A DNA stretch of 64,000 nt. It comes from Tupaia tana (lineage: Eukaryota > Chordata > Mammalia > Scandentia > Tupaiidae). A program made the position numbers and the translations under genes. Shown piece after piece: positions 21,926 through 35,400 of the stretch (within the stretch, counting starts at the first letter, position 1; each line of letters starts with the position of its first letter). Below the pieces are notes generated by a model. That model saw only the letters and a program-made list of their open reading frames with translations, was not told where the DNA came from and searched no databases. The stretch spans positions 42,336,141 to 42,400,140 of the forward strand of contig JAKSZU010000011.1 in NCBI GenBank assembly GCA_026018925.1, given 5' to 3'.

Positions 21926-22172
21926 GGGCCAGCAGGTGGCATGGTAGTTAAGGCGCTGAATCCCACATGGCTCACTCCACAGTTCAAGTCCCAATGTGAA
22001 GGCTTGAAAAACACACTGGGAAAACAAAACAAAACAAAACAAAACAAAACAAAAACACTGGGCACATGTGTGTGCATGTCCAAAATCCCAAAAGGAGAAT
22101 GGAGGAGAAGGGTTGTGACATGGCCATCCTCCTAGGGAGTGAGCTCTATGGCAAAAATCTAAAAAGAGAGAA
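21926..22172 (+). mobile_element. tRNA-derived SINE with internal (AAAAC)n
   Basis: Forward copy starting gggccagcaggtggcatgg. An internal (AAAAC)n run (22022-22054) separates head from body, suggesting a SINE-internal A-rich junction that expanded. Confidence 0.75.
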
Positions 22173-22559
22173 GCAATTGGAGATCTGCCATTCCTGTGCC
22201 CTGGCCTAAACCATCATGGACACTGAGCTTCCTCACTCTGCCTTTATCCAGTATTCCCTGGCCTCTGGGCGCCCCGGGGCTGCAGGACTCCTGCATCTGC
22301 CAGGAAACCTACTTCCCTACATACCTTCCCTTGTTTCCCATCAAAAACCCATCCGGTCCTATCCAAACGTCTTGCCAGAACACACTGGAGGCACTAGAGA
22401 GACTTGACTGTCCACTCTTCCCCTCACCCCCTCCTGCATCTGGCAGACCTGAGAACTGTGGGATCTGGGATTTTGTCTAGAATAGTGGCCCTGCTGAAGG
22501 TGCCAGCTTCCTGACCTGCCATGTTCAGAAAGGTGGTAGGGAGTGGAGCCGGAGGCAGG

Positions 22560-22735
22560 ATTGCCAGATGGATGGTTGATGGATGGAGAAATCGATAGAC
22601 GTAAAGATGGGGGCTGGATTGGGGAGTGAAGGTTGGATGGATAGATGGGTGACGGGTGGGCGAATGTGTGGATGGGAAGGTGGGCAAGTGGATGGGTGGT
22701 CAGGTAGGTAGGTAGGTGCGTAGACAGGTAGAAGA
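22560..22735 (+). repeat. GGAT/GGTA minisatellite-like region
   Basis: Degenerate tandem GGAT, GGTG and AGGT units with several breaks. Confidence 0.7.
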
Positions 22736-23195
22736 ACCCGGGTTCTGTTCCCCAATTTTGCCATTAACTCGTTACGTGAGCTCGGGCTGGTCCCTCTCCT
22801 CTCCATTTATTTGCGAAGTAAAAGGACTGGGTTTAATCATCTCCGGGACTTCTCCCCGGTTCGATGTTGGACAGTTTATGATGGAGAGCTTTTAGGGGTG
22901 CTAATGATGGAAAGACCCAAGTCGGAGAGAAGGGGAAGTTAAGTGGCCCAGCTTGTCCCGGGGCCACGGGGCTCAGCTTGCCTGTGCCCTGGCCTGGCTT
23001 CCACCCTGACCCTTCTGCCGCATCCTCCAGCCCCACCGCCCATGATCCGGAGTGTGAGTTGGGTGAGTTCTTTTGGGAGGAAGACTTCCCTGTGAGCAGG
23101 TAGCCATGGACGCCTCTCCCACCTCCACTAACCTGAACCACTTACTCAGGTCTCTTCTCTCTCTCCCGCTTTGTCCTTCCCAGCTCCCTTGAGTC

Positions 23196-23238
23196 ATGGC
23201 TTCTTCAAAGCTCCGAGAGCCCATGGATGAGGTTTTTG
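23196..23238 (+). CDS. SAMD14: SAMD14 first coding exon
   Basis: The exon starts at 23184 after ttcccag; the ATG is at 23196. Fourteen codons (MASSKLREPMDEVF) plus one base precede donor gtaagt. Confidence 0.95.
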
Positions 23239-23947
23239 GTAAGTTGTGTGTGGCCCTATCCGCAGCCCATGGACACGGAAGTGCCAGAGAGCATTTCTTC
23301 CCAAGGCCATTCGGCATGGAGGTAGGGGATGGCCCTTGAGGGCGTCAGTGTGTGTGTGCGCGTCGCGACCTCTGTCACTACTGTCTTGGTAGATGTGCCA
23401 CTTACGACACAATAAGGATTCCCATTGACCTTTTTTTTTTTTTTTTTTTTGAGAGGCTTTCGCTATAGGACACGTGCGCTAGCCAGCCAGACAGAGAGAG
23501 ACAGAGAGACAGAAAGCGAGAAATCACCCCCCAGGGGGGATGGTCACGCCGCAATCCCTTCTCCTCCATTCTCCTCTCAGGATCTTGGGCACGCACGCAC
23601 ACACGCCCGGCGTGATTTTTAAGCCACTGGGTCCGGGATGTGAAACGCGGTCGACTACGTGGGAGTCCAGCAACATAGCCATTATGCTAACTGCTGGTTC
23701 CTGCCCATTGATCTTTTTTTTTTTAAAGAATTATTTTATTTTATTTATTACTATTTTATTTTAATTTGTTCTAGGGCTTGTGCACTCATGAGAGAGAGAG
23801 AGAGTGAGAAAGCAAGCTGCCAGTTCCAGGACTTGAACTGCAGTCGTGTGGGAGTTCAGCACCTTAACCACTGCACCTCCTGCTGGCCACAGGAGTCCCA
23901 TTTATAAAATGCTTATGTAATGTCAGGTACTAGGTTAAGCACCCCAG

Positions 23948-24000
<53 letters not shown>

Positions 24001-27000
24001 TTTTTTTTTTTTTTTTTTTTTAAAGAGAGATTTTTGCTGTAGGGGGCATGCACCCACTGGAAAGATAGAGATAGAGAGAAAGTGAGAAATCCCCCCCAGG
24101 GGGTATGGCCACACCACAATCCCTTCTCCTCCATTCTCCTTTTGGGATTTTGCATGCATGCACATGTGCCTGGCACAAGTTTCAAGCTACTGTGTTTGAG
24201 ACTCGAACTATGGTTGGCCATGTGAGAGTCCAGCAACATGACCACTATGCCATCTGCTGGTCCCTCACATGCACTGTATCATTTAATCTTCACAGTAGTG
24301 CTAGGAAGTCAGTCCGGGTGGCGGGCAGTGGTGCAGTGGCAAAATCTGGCACTCTTCAACAATACTTCATGTGAGAAGGTTCTGGATTCAGGCCCAGAGA
24401 CCTCCCTGACACACCAGGCAGGCTTGTGCCTGTGATCCAGGACTGGCAGAGGTTGGGGGTGGGTAGATCCCAGCATCAGACCCTGTTAGAGGTGTCGTGC
24501 CTCTCTCTGTCTCTCCCTCTTGTTCATGGAAACAGTAAATAAGCAAAAACAAAAAGTTTAAAAAAGATGTCATGGACAGCGGTGTAGCGTGCAGAGTACT
24601 GAGGTGACTTGCTTTAAAGACCATGACAAGTTAGTGGCAGAGCTAGGACTAGAACCCCAGACTACCTGGCTTGCTGCTCTTAGTCACTGTGCTGTACAGC
24701 TGTATATATATACTCCAGCCTTGGTGACATGCATCATCTCCAAGTCACATAAGTGACTCGGATCTCCCTTGCAGTGATGTGCACTGGAGTCAAATGCATC
24801 TTGCACACGCACGCGCACACACACATGCACACACAGCCTCGGGACCCCCAAGCTTGCCCTCACACTGGTCTGCACACCCATGTCCTCAGTACACACTGGA
24901 GTGCATGCACATACAGCCTGTATCATCTTGACCCCTGCTAGTCTTCTGTTGTGTGGATGGGAGAAAGCAGCCACCCAGCATGCACTGGGGTAGAAAGGCT
25001 AACTCTCAGCTGGATTCCAGTGGAGGTGGAGGGCTGCAGGGAGGGAGACGTGGAGACCAGGTGTCAAGCTGTGCCAGCCTTTGGGACCCTCATTTGATTG
25101 TGCAGCCGGGGCGGGCAGTCCTGTGTAGGAACAGCAAGGGGCTCCCAGCCCCTCTCCCTGCTGTCCTCCACCTTCCTCTCTCCACCCCAATCCTGTCCTG
25201 ATCATGCTTATGGCTTCTGGGGAACCTGCTTCTCACCCAGTCCTCTTGGGGCTCCCTGCTCTCCCTCCCCTGCCTTGAACCACCTTGGAGTCTAGTCTAG
25301 GAGTCTGTCTCCATGGGGGCCAGTCTAACCCTTGGCCAGAGAGGAATGCTTCCTTCCTCGGGCTTTTCTGCCTCTCCTCCCCACCCAGCCCTTTCCTGTT
25401 TTCCTCCCTATTGCTGAGATAGCAGGCAGGCCTCCATCCTGCTTCCTGATGCAAAAGGCAATTAAATATTCATGATTTCCCTCTGCCCCAGGTCGGGTTG
25501 GGGAGAAAGAGGGAGAGGTGGAGGGAGGCCGGCAGCAGAGAAAAGGGATGAGAGGTGGAAGAAGAGGGCCGAGTGCCTAGTAAAGCAGGGGACACTAGGG
25601 GAGGACAGTCCTACTAGCCTCCAAGTCCCCAAGCCACTTTGGTGTCCCTTTGCTTCCCTGACCCACCAAGGTGAGATGACCATGGTATTCATGGGGCCCA
25701 TAGTCCAGAATGACAGGCCTGCTCCCTGGTGCAGGTTGGTGGGTCACCAGCCGAGCTGCAGGGCAGGAGATGCAGAGCACTGGCCTGGGAGTCAGGAGAC
25801 CTAGATACTCCCCTTAACTCTCCGCACCCTGGGCCAAACGTCCTCCTGAGCCTCAGGTTCCCCATCTGTAAAATGAGGAGTTGGCTTCAAAAGCCACTCC
25901 CATTGCTTGGTGTTTACAGACAAGCCAGACTGTCTTTAACCTGGCCAGCTCTCCCCCAGCTTCGCGTCCTTGGGCACATTCTGAGTGCCCCTGGAGTCTC
26001 TTCCTGCAGAGGTGTGGGCGGGTTCAAATGAGCTAGTCATTGTAAAGCTCTCAGGACAGTGCCCGTGCCATGAGACGGTCAGCGTTCCCTGTCATTACTC
26101 TGAGGTTCTGTCAGTCCATAGCCTTAGTGGCTTCCCACACCAGAGTCTGGGTCAGGGCTGGGAGCAGAGAGCTCCCTCCCCCAGCTCAGCCCCAGGGGCT
26201 AGAGGACCGCAAGTGAGGTGGTGGTCTTCCTGGGGACCAGAGGAGTGGAGCCAAACCCGGGTCCCAAGGCGGTCCTATGGCAGCCCCTCTCCCCTGTACT
26301 CCACCTGCCGCTCCCCTGGATGCTTGGATGCCTGCGACAGCTTCTCGGTGTCCACCCTGCCCCTTCAACCAGACCTTTCCTGTCCCCTCCCCGCTGCACA
26401 CCCCAGGGCTGCTCTGCAGACACTCCAGCCTGAGCCTCCTGTGTCCTCTCCTTACAAAGCTCTTTCTTGTCCTTTCTACAACTGTGGCTCTTCCCGACCT
26501 CAGCCTGGCTCCCTGATCTATAGTGGCCCCCAGCCCCTCCTGGCTTTTCATCCATTTACAAATCTTTACAGTGCTCCTAATGGGCGCCAGGCTCTGTTCT
26601 AGGCCCTGGGGAGACAGCAAGGAACTAGCCAGTCACTGACGTCATGGAGCTTGACTTCTAGTGCAAGCAGGGGGTCAGGTAACAAAAGCACGCAGGACGG
26701 AAGAGGCCAGTCACCAGGTACCTGTGGGGACAAGAAGCCAGATGCCACGTGGCTGCAGCAGAGTGCATCCCTAGCAGGGCCAGCCTGACACATGGTGGGC
26801 ACGTGCGTGAGTGCCCAAGATCCGTGGCTGGGGGGCTGGGGAAAGGGCATCCTGGTGTGACCAGACCCCAGGGAAGGGGCTCTGCTCTCTCTTTTCACAT
26901 GTGCACATACACACTCTAATGATTTTATTTTGGTGGGAAGAAAAAAAAAAACTTGAAATCCATGCACAGTGTTTTAAAAATTTTTTAAGTATTGGGACCA

Positions 27001-30000
27001 GCAGATGGCATAATGGCGATGTCGCTGGACTCCCACGTAGTCGACCGCGATTCGAGTCCTGGACCCGGTGGCTTAAACTCACGCTGGGGGCATGTGCGTG
27101 TGTGCCCAAGATCCCGAGAGGAGAACGGAGGAGAAGGGATTGCAGCGTGGCCATCCCCCCTGGGGGTGATTTCTCACTTTCTGTCTCTCTGTTTCTCTCT
27201 GTCTTTCTGTTTCTGTCTTTCTGATGAGTACATGTGCCCTATAGCAAAAACCTCTCAAAAAAAAAAAAAAAAAAAAAAAAAGAAAAAGAAAGAATTCTTT
27301 TTATTTAACTTTATTTATTTATTTATTTATTTTTCATTTGACCAGAGAGGGACAGAGTGTGAGAGAGAGAAAGAGAAAGCAAACCGCCAGGTCTGGGACT
27401 TGAATTGTGATCAGCCATGTGGGAATCTAGCACCCTTAACCACCATGCTACCTGCCAGCCCCAAAGCACTGTTTGTTTTTTTTAATAAGACACATTTTCC
27501 ATGAAGCTTTTGAAGATCCCTCATGTTGGACGGTAGGAGTGCCATGCAGGGCGCAGAGGGTTAAAAGGCGGGATGTGGGAGCCAGCAGGTAGCGTGGTGG
27601 TTAGGTGCTGGACTTCCACATCGCTGACCATGGTTTGAGTGCTACTCTCAGAGATTTGAAAATCACCAGGGCAAGTGTGCCTGCGTGCCCCAAATCCCAG
27701 AGAGGTTGGAGGAGCAGGGATTGTGGCATGGCCACCCCGGAAGGGACGATTTCTCATTTTCACTCTCTGTCTCTTCGTATGCCCTAGGGCAAAACCCTAA
27801 AGGAAAACAATGTGGGATCTGCTGTAATGTGGGTGTGTGCTCCTAGTTGGCCCCATTGGCCCCGTGTGTGTCGGGGGTCCATTTCTGCTGAAGCACACGT
27901 GGGTCCTGGGAAGGGTGACTTGGCTTCAACACGACTGAGCGTCTCCTTCTGGCCAGACGTGCTGCACAGTGGGAGGGAAGGGCTTCACACTCTGCAGTGG
28001 GCTTCCCGGCATGAGGAGTCAGTCTCTCAAGTCCTGACCACATCCGAGTGTGGAGGCTGCTGTCCAGAGGGCAGAGGAGCTCACGTGTTCTAGGTGACTG
28101 GGGCCAGGTGGCAGGGAGCCGAGTGTACCCAGGAGTACAAATGGGAAATGAGTTGAAATAGGAGTGTATATGGGGGGGGGGGGGGGGGTCTTCAAAAAGT
28201 TCACGGAAATACATATTATGTAAAAGCTATGCATGGCGGCCAGCAGGTGGCGTGGTGATGAAGGCACTGGATCCCACATAGCCAACTTTACTGTTCAAGT
28301 CCCAGAACTGGTGGCTTAAAAAACACATGTGTGCGGGGCTGGCAGGTGGCATGGTGGTTAAGGTGCTGGACTCCCACATGGCTGACCACGGTTTGAATCC
28401 CAAACCTGGTGACTTGCTTTCTCACTCACCATTCTTCTCTCTGTGTCTCTCTCTGGTCAAATTTAAAAATAGTAATAATAATGATAAATAAAATTAAATA
28501 AATAATTTTAAAAAATCCACATGTGTGCATATGCCCAAAATCCTGAGAGGACAGTACACGAGAGGGATTGCAAGCATGGCCATCCTCCCACGAGGGTGAG
28601 TTCTCACTTTCCCTCTCAATGTCTCTGCCTCTCTCTCTGATGAGAGCATGTACTCTAAGGCAAAAACTTCTACCAAAAGAAAAGCATGTAGGTCCAGCAG
28701 GTGATGTAATGGTTAAGGCACTAGACTCCCACATGGCTGACTGGTTTGAGTCTTGGACCTGGCAGCTCCAAACTCATCCCAAAATCCCAAGAGGAGAATG
28801 GAGGAGAAGGGATTGCAGTAGGGCAATCCCCCCTGGGGATTTCTTGCTTTCTGTCTCTCTGTCTCTGTCTCCAGTGAGCACACACACCCTATAGCAAAAA
28901 TCTCTCTTAAAAACAAACAAATACGTAAGAAGGGGGAACATGGAAAACAGACAGGTGTGCAGGGAGCCCCTCTGGCCTTGAGCAGGGCAGAGCATGGGCT
29001 TTATGGTGTTGGCTATAAGAGACCACCCTCCCTGTACCCCATATTTCAAAGGCAAGAGTGTACAGGACATGGTCCGGAATGTGCTTTAGAAAGGTTCTTC
29101 TCCAGCAGGGAAGGGCAGGGACGGAGCCAGACTGCAGGCAGGATGGAAGCGAAGGATGGGTAGGTGCTGAAGCCATGTTTGGAATGGCAGGGGGTGTGGA
29201 GTGGGGGCAACTAGCCCTGACCTGAGCTAAGGCAGTTCAGTCAGGAGGAGAGAAAAGGCCAGGTTTATGGGGGTGCAAAAGGCCTACTTTAGAATGGAAC
29301 TTTGTTCTTTCCCCCAGACAGCATTCACTAAGCACCTATGTGCCAGTAACGTATTTCTGTGGTAGGGCAGTGAACAAAACAGAAAGATCTGTCCTCGTAG
29401 AACTGACTTCCTTATTATTTAAAAGTTCCGGGACCAGCAGTTAGCGTAATGGCTATGTCACTGGACTCCCACGTAGTCGACCGCGGTTCGAGTCCCGGAC
29501 CCGGCGGCTTAAACTCACGCCGGGCGCGTGTGCGTGCGTGCCCAAGATCCCGAGAGGAGAATGGAGGAGAAGGGATTGCGGCGTGGCCATCCCCCCTGGG
29601 GGGTGATTTCCTGCTTTCTATCTCTCTGTCTCTCTCTGTCTGTCTGGCGAGCGCACGCGCCCTATAGCAAAAACCTCTCCAAAATAAAAAAAATAAATAA
29701 AAAAAATAAAAGTTCCTTCTGGGACCAGCAGTTAGCGTAATGGCTATGTTGCTGGACTCCCACGTAGACGACCACAGTTCGTGTCCTGGACCCGAAGGCT
29801 TAAAGCTCATGCCAGGCACGTGTGCGTGCATGCCCAAAATCCCAAGAGGAGAATGAAGGAGAAGGGATTGCAGCCTGGTCATCCCTCCTGGGGGGTGATT
29901 TCTCACTTTCTGTCTCTCTGTCTCTCCAGAGAGCACACAGGCCCTATAACAAAAATCTCTTAAAAAGTCCTTCCTTCTTTTTTTTCATACAAGAGAGGAA

Positions 30001-32460
30001 GAGATGGAGAGACACCCCAACATTTTGCAAGCTGCAGTTCTTCCCCACTTCGAGCCAGCTAGGATCTGGGCACACCCAAACCCTGCACGTTCAGGTTGAG
30101 CCGGGATCTAAATCTAGGTTTTCCCATGTGGCCCCAATACCTCACAGTGGCACCCCACTGCTTACACCACTGTGGCTGGGCCGCACGACAGTCTCCCGGC
30201 TGGAGGGAGACAATGAACTGAATGAGTACAGTGCAGCGTGCCAGAGAGAGATACATGACACGGGAAAAGGTAGAAGGGTTTTGGAGTGGGGCAGGTTTGT
30301 CAGGTGGGTGTTCAGGGAAGCCCTCATTGGGAGGAAGCATTCCAGCAAAGACCTGAAGGCGGTAGGGAGCCGACCACGCAGAAATCTGTGACGGGAGCCT
30401 TGAAGAGGGAGGAGGAAGAGCAAAGGCCCTGAGGAACAGACTGGGCGTGTGAGGAAGAGCCAGGAGGCCAGGGTGGCTGGAGTGGAGGGAGAGAAGTTCA
30501 GAGAGGCAGGGAAGCACAGAGGCTGTCTGGAAGCAACCGAGGGAGCTTGGGCTCTCACTCAGAGAGGGAATGACTGGAGGGCTCTGAGCACAGGAGTGAC
30601 ACAAACTGACGTGTGTCATTAGGATCACTCTGGCAGCTGTGTCGGAAATAGACTGTACATGGGAAGGGGAGGTGGAAGGAAGATGGGCTGGAGGCTTTTT
30701 GTAATAACTGAGGCCAGAGATGATGCTGACCCCGACAAGGGAGGCGGTGAGATGTGCTCTCTCTCCACTCCACTCCCCTGCCCTCCCATCCTCTCTCCTC
30801 TTTTCCTCTCTCCTCCTTTCCTTGCTTCTGTTCTCTTCATTCTCTCCTTTTGTCCACGTACGTACATGCATGCAGTCACACTTGGTGATTGTGGAAACTC
30901 ATTCAGAAATGGAGAGAATAGGGCAGAGTGGAGTGATTGAGGGAGCCGGCTCTTACATGGCGTGTGGTTTGAATTCCAAACACTCCAGGTGGGGCCAGCT
31001 GGTGGTTTGGTGGTTAAGGCACTGGACTCCCACATGGCCAACTGCGGTTTGAGTCCTGGACCTGGTAGCTTGTTTTCTTACTTTCCCTCTCTCTTTCTGG
31101 GCAAATTAAATACTGATAACAAATCAAATGAAATATATACTTCTTTTAAAAAAGAAAGAAAAGCCCTTCAGTCATGTGTGTGTGCCTGTCCCAAATTCCA
31201 ACAGGCTGGAGAGATGGAGGAGGTGGGATTGCAGCATGACCACGCCCCTTTGGGAGGTGCCTTTTCTCTCTCTCTGATGACCACACATACCCTCTGGTGA
31301 CATAAAAATAAATGAAATGAAATATAAAAAGTAGGGAGGCTAGCATGATGGAATTGGTTACATGCTCATGTACTCCTTACCCAATCTCCACAAGGATCAC
31401 CTCATGTCAACCTAGATCCCTTTCCACTCACACTGCATTTGCCCTGGATTATTCTGAACCCAATCCAAAACATTGTGTCACCATAAATATTTCAGAATGG
31501 CTAGATGTATTTTGCATGCAGCGCTAACAGGAATTGTGGATGAATTGGTTTGTAGGGTGGGAGGCAGACACGTCAAGGGTGACTCTGGGGGTTTGGCCTG
31601 CTGGCTGTATTCATGTGCTGACAGTCTGGCTGGCACCCCTGCCCCTCGACGCCCCCAGTTGTGAAAGACCCTGGTTCTCATCTCATCTGTGTTCTGAGTG
31701 ATCTGAAATGCTGGTTGAATGTCTGGGGTGTGTGCAGGGGGCCACTCCAGGTGGGCCGCTGGGATTGCCGTCTCATGTGTCTGGTGTCTGTCCCCTTCAC
31801 CTGTTCACAGACCTGGACTTGGCTGTGCCAGAGACCGCCAGACTGGACAGCAGTTTACACAAGGCCCGGGCCCAGCTGCTGGCCAAGGGCCGGAGACATC
31901 GGCCCTCCCGCTCCAGGCTGCGAGATAGTGCCAGCTCTGCGGAGGACGGTGAAGGCTCCGATGGACCCGGAGGCAAGGTTGGGGCAACCCCCACAGGCAC
32001 ACACATTCCCCACTACCTTCCTTGCCCCTGAATAATCCCTCCGACTTGTTCTTCCAAAGAAAGCGCACCCCAGACACCTGACATAGTAATGCAACAAAGC
32101 TGGCTGCAGGCCACTGCAGGCTCATTTCACCTTTTTTTTAAGGTATTTTTTTTTAAAGAATTATTTATTTTATTTATTTTTAATTGTCATTATTATTTTT
32201 AATTTGACCAGAGAGAAAGACAGAGAGAGAGGGAAAGTGAGAAAGCAAGCCACCAGGTTCAGGATTCAAACCGTGGTCGGCCATGTGGGTGTCTAGCACC
32301 CCAACCACCACACCACCTGCCAGCCCCTCATTTCATCCTTTTTAAGAAGGTATTACTGGCTGGGACCATTACGCAGTTAGCGTAATGGCTATGTCGCTGG
32401 ACTCCCATGTAGTCGACCGCGGTTCGAGTCCCAGACCCAGTGGCTTAAAACTCACACTGG

Positions 32461-32498
<38 letters not shown>

Positions 32499-35400
32499 TC
32501 AAGATCCCGAGAGGAGGATGGAGGAGAAGTGATTATGGCCATCCCCCCTGGGGGTGATTTTTCGCTTTCTGTCCCTGTCTCTCTCTGTCTGGCGAGCGCA
32601 CGCACCCTATAGCAAAAACCTCTCAAAAAAAAAAAAAAAAAAAAAAAGGTATTACTTGCACCAGCAGATGGTATAATGGTTAAATTGGTGGACTTCCATG
32701 TAGTCAACCACGGTTCAAGTCACACTGGGTGCGTGCGCGAACATGCCCAAAATCCCGAGGAGAATTGGAGAGGGGATTGCAGCGTGGCCATCGGGGTGAT
32801 GTCTCTCTGTCTCTCCAGTGAGTGCACGCACCCTATAGCAAAACTCTCTCTCTAAAAAAGAGTATTGTTATTCCCATCTTATAGATGAGGAAACAGAGGC
32901 CCTGAGAGGTTCCTTAAGAGTCACAAAGTTAGGAAGTGCAGGAGGAGAAATTCAGCCCCAGCCTAAGTGACTCAAAGCTCCCATTACCCATCTCTCTGTC
33001 CAGCCACCCCTTAGCCAAGGGCACAGGGAGCCCTCCCTCCAGGTCCCAGAAGGACGGGGGAGTCTAGGGTCCCCACCTCAGAGGTTCCTGCGTAGTTTAC
33101 AGTCTCCCAGCCCCTCTGGGAAGAGAAGTGGAAGGTTGCTTGTAAACAGCTGTCCCTCTCCCAGGTGACTGACGGCTGCGGGAGCCCCCTGCACCGGCTG
33201 CGCTCGCCTTTGCACTCGGGCCCGGGGTCACCCGCCGGGGGCTCTTTCTGCCTGGAGCCTCCGGGTTTGCGGCGCAGCCTGGATGAGGACGAACCGCCAC
33301 CCTCGCCGCTCACACGCTACCGACCCCTGCACAACGCCGCCTCTCACGAGGGCCTGGCCGCCGCCTCCTGCTCGCCGCCGCGCTCTGCGCCCTCCTCCGA
33401 CAGCTCTCCCAGCTTCGTGCGCCGCCACCCGCGCCCGGAGCCGCACAGCGAAGGTGAGCGGCGGCGCGCGCTGCGCCCCCTGCTGGTGCGCACCTGGACG
33501 GCACCGGCTCTTCCAGGTTCCAGCAGGAGCCAAGTCTGGGCTGGAGTTGGTGGGACAGGTGCTATTTGGGTATGTGCATGGTGGCAGGAGAGCATGCATC
33601 AGAGTGACCTGGCTGGGAGCACCCTAGAAGACTTCTCTGAGGATGCGACCTTTAAGCCTAGACTGGAAGGCTAGTTAGAAGTTGCCAGTATAAAATGAAC
33701 AGTAAATAGTAGTGGTCAGTACCTTTCCAGAATATTCTGCAGTTTATAAAAGACTTTCCTAAACATCCCATTAGGTCTCACGAAATAGGCAGGTGTTAGC
33801 CCCATATTTGAAAGAAAGGAAGCTCAGAGAGGTCAAGTTCCTTGTCCTAGGTCACACAGCTAGCCTCGGGCACCAGAGCCACTTTGCCTCTTAAGTCGAG
33901 AGATTTTCTACTACCCCATGCTGGCAGTTGAAGGAGGCAGGCAAGTCACCACACTAGATACTTCCTTGTCTTCATCCTGAAAGATGACAGCCGGGATGCC
34001 AGCCCTCCTGAGCCCGCCAGCCCCACCATTGGCCTGGATAAGAAGACTCGCCGCAAGTTCCTGGACCTGGGGTGAGTGGAGGAGGGGCCACAGTGCAGGG
34101 CCTGGACTTGCTGGGGTTGCACAGTGGACAGCCCCGTCTCACTCCTCCCTGCCCTCCCCACAGGGTCACCCTGCGCAGAGCATCCACTAGCAAGAGCCGG
34201 AAGGAGAAGGGCAGCAACCGCCTGTCCATGGGCAGCAGGTAGGAGGTGCCCACAGCCCCAGCCCCCAGGGGCCCTGGCCCTGCCCTCCATGCCCACACCC
34301 ATGCTGGACGCTCTTTCCGCAGGGAGTCTGTGGAGGGCTCTGGCAGGTCAGGAGCCTCCCCGTTCCTGCCCTTCTCCTGGTTCACAGACAGTGGCAAGGG
34401 TTCAGCGTCCTCGGGGAGCACCACCTCCCCCGCCTGCTCCCCTAAGCACGAAGGCTTCAGCCCTAAGAAGTCGGCTTCCCAGGTAAGCCCAGGACCTCTT
34501 TTGATTGATTGATTTATTTTTAATTTATGTATTTCCTCTATGAGCAAGTGAGAAGGAGAGAGCAGACGCCCTGATGGGGCCTTGATGCCACAGTCCACCC
34601 CAGCTTCGGCCAGCCCTGGGGCATGGGCTCACATGTGCCCAGTGTACTCAGGCCTCTGGATGTAAGCCTGGAACCTTCCGGAGTGAATCGGCCTTGCAGT
34701 GCTGCATGTTACTGCGTACCACTGTCTGGCTCCATGTCTGACTATCTTGCCCACAAACTGCCCAATGCTGGTCCTTGGCTTTGTTCCTTATGTGCAGCTG
34801 GGGCAGAGGAGAAGCTCAGAAAGCTGAGGATTCAGGGGACAGAGTGTCTTCTGACCTGGGGCTTCCTTTCCTCCCTCCCTGGACGCCCTCCCTCTGTCTG
34901 GCCTTTCTCCCTTCCTCGTGTTGGCCTGGGGGTACCATGGTGCACATGACACAGCCCAGGCCCTCAGCTCATGGTCCAGTGAGGACAAGGGCCCTGAATC
35001 AGGCATTTACAAGCCACTGCTAGAGGCCAGTGGGAGGCACATAGCAGAGACACCTGCCCCAGCTTGAGGGAATCCTGGTAGGCTGCCTGTAGGAAGCCAT
35101 GCCTAGCCTGAGACCTCCATGCCTGCCAACTTTCTGGATTTGTTCTAGCCCTGCAACTTCCAGACAGCTACCAACCCTCCCTAAGGGCCCAAGTCCCCAT
35201 ATCCTGTGTGCCTGCCCAGCGCCTGGCTCAAGGATACCGAGCAACTCCTGGTGCAGTCCAGGACCACAGCTCTACAAGTGGGGGAGGCTGCAGGAGGCCT
35301 CCCTTGGGCTTAGGGGTGAGCTCTCCCCTCAGTGGCATGCACCCCTTCCCATGCAGGAATCCACCTTGAGTGACGACTCCACGCCCCCCAGCAGCAGCCC

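Larger units (their letters stand above)
19523..23183 (+). other. SAMD14: SAMD14 intron 1
   Basis: Non-coding. It contains a (GT)n run (20464-20503), the candidate GATA element at 20950-20970, two adjacent SINEs (21644-22172) and a GGAT-rich minisatellite (22560-22735). Confidence 0.65.
23239..31810 (+). other. SAMD14: SAMD14 intron 2, SINE-dense
   Basis: 8.6 kb without a coding exon. SINEs of both families in both orientations, L2-like and MIR fragments and simple repeats cover a large part of it. The SINE-poor stretch 24700-26530 is pyrimidine-rich with no recognised gene. Confidence 0.7.
31978..33164 (+). other. SAMD14: SAMD14 intron 3, three SINEs
   Basis: The sequence between exons is filled by a short-family SINE, two long-family SINEs and a MIR/L2-like fragment (32868-32965). 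No coding content. Confidence 0.7.

Noticed and set aside
29430-29505. A functional tRNA gene in the SINE head
   Set aside because: A and B boxes are good, but the T stem has mismatches and no complete acceptor stem can be paired. The sequence recurs many times with a fixed non-tRNA body.
29415-29936. Protein reading frames of 100-200 codons in the SINE-rich introns
   Set aside because: The same peptides (for example with [14 protein letters not shown]) recur in every long SINE copy. They are translations of the repeat, not genes.
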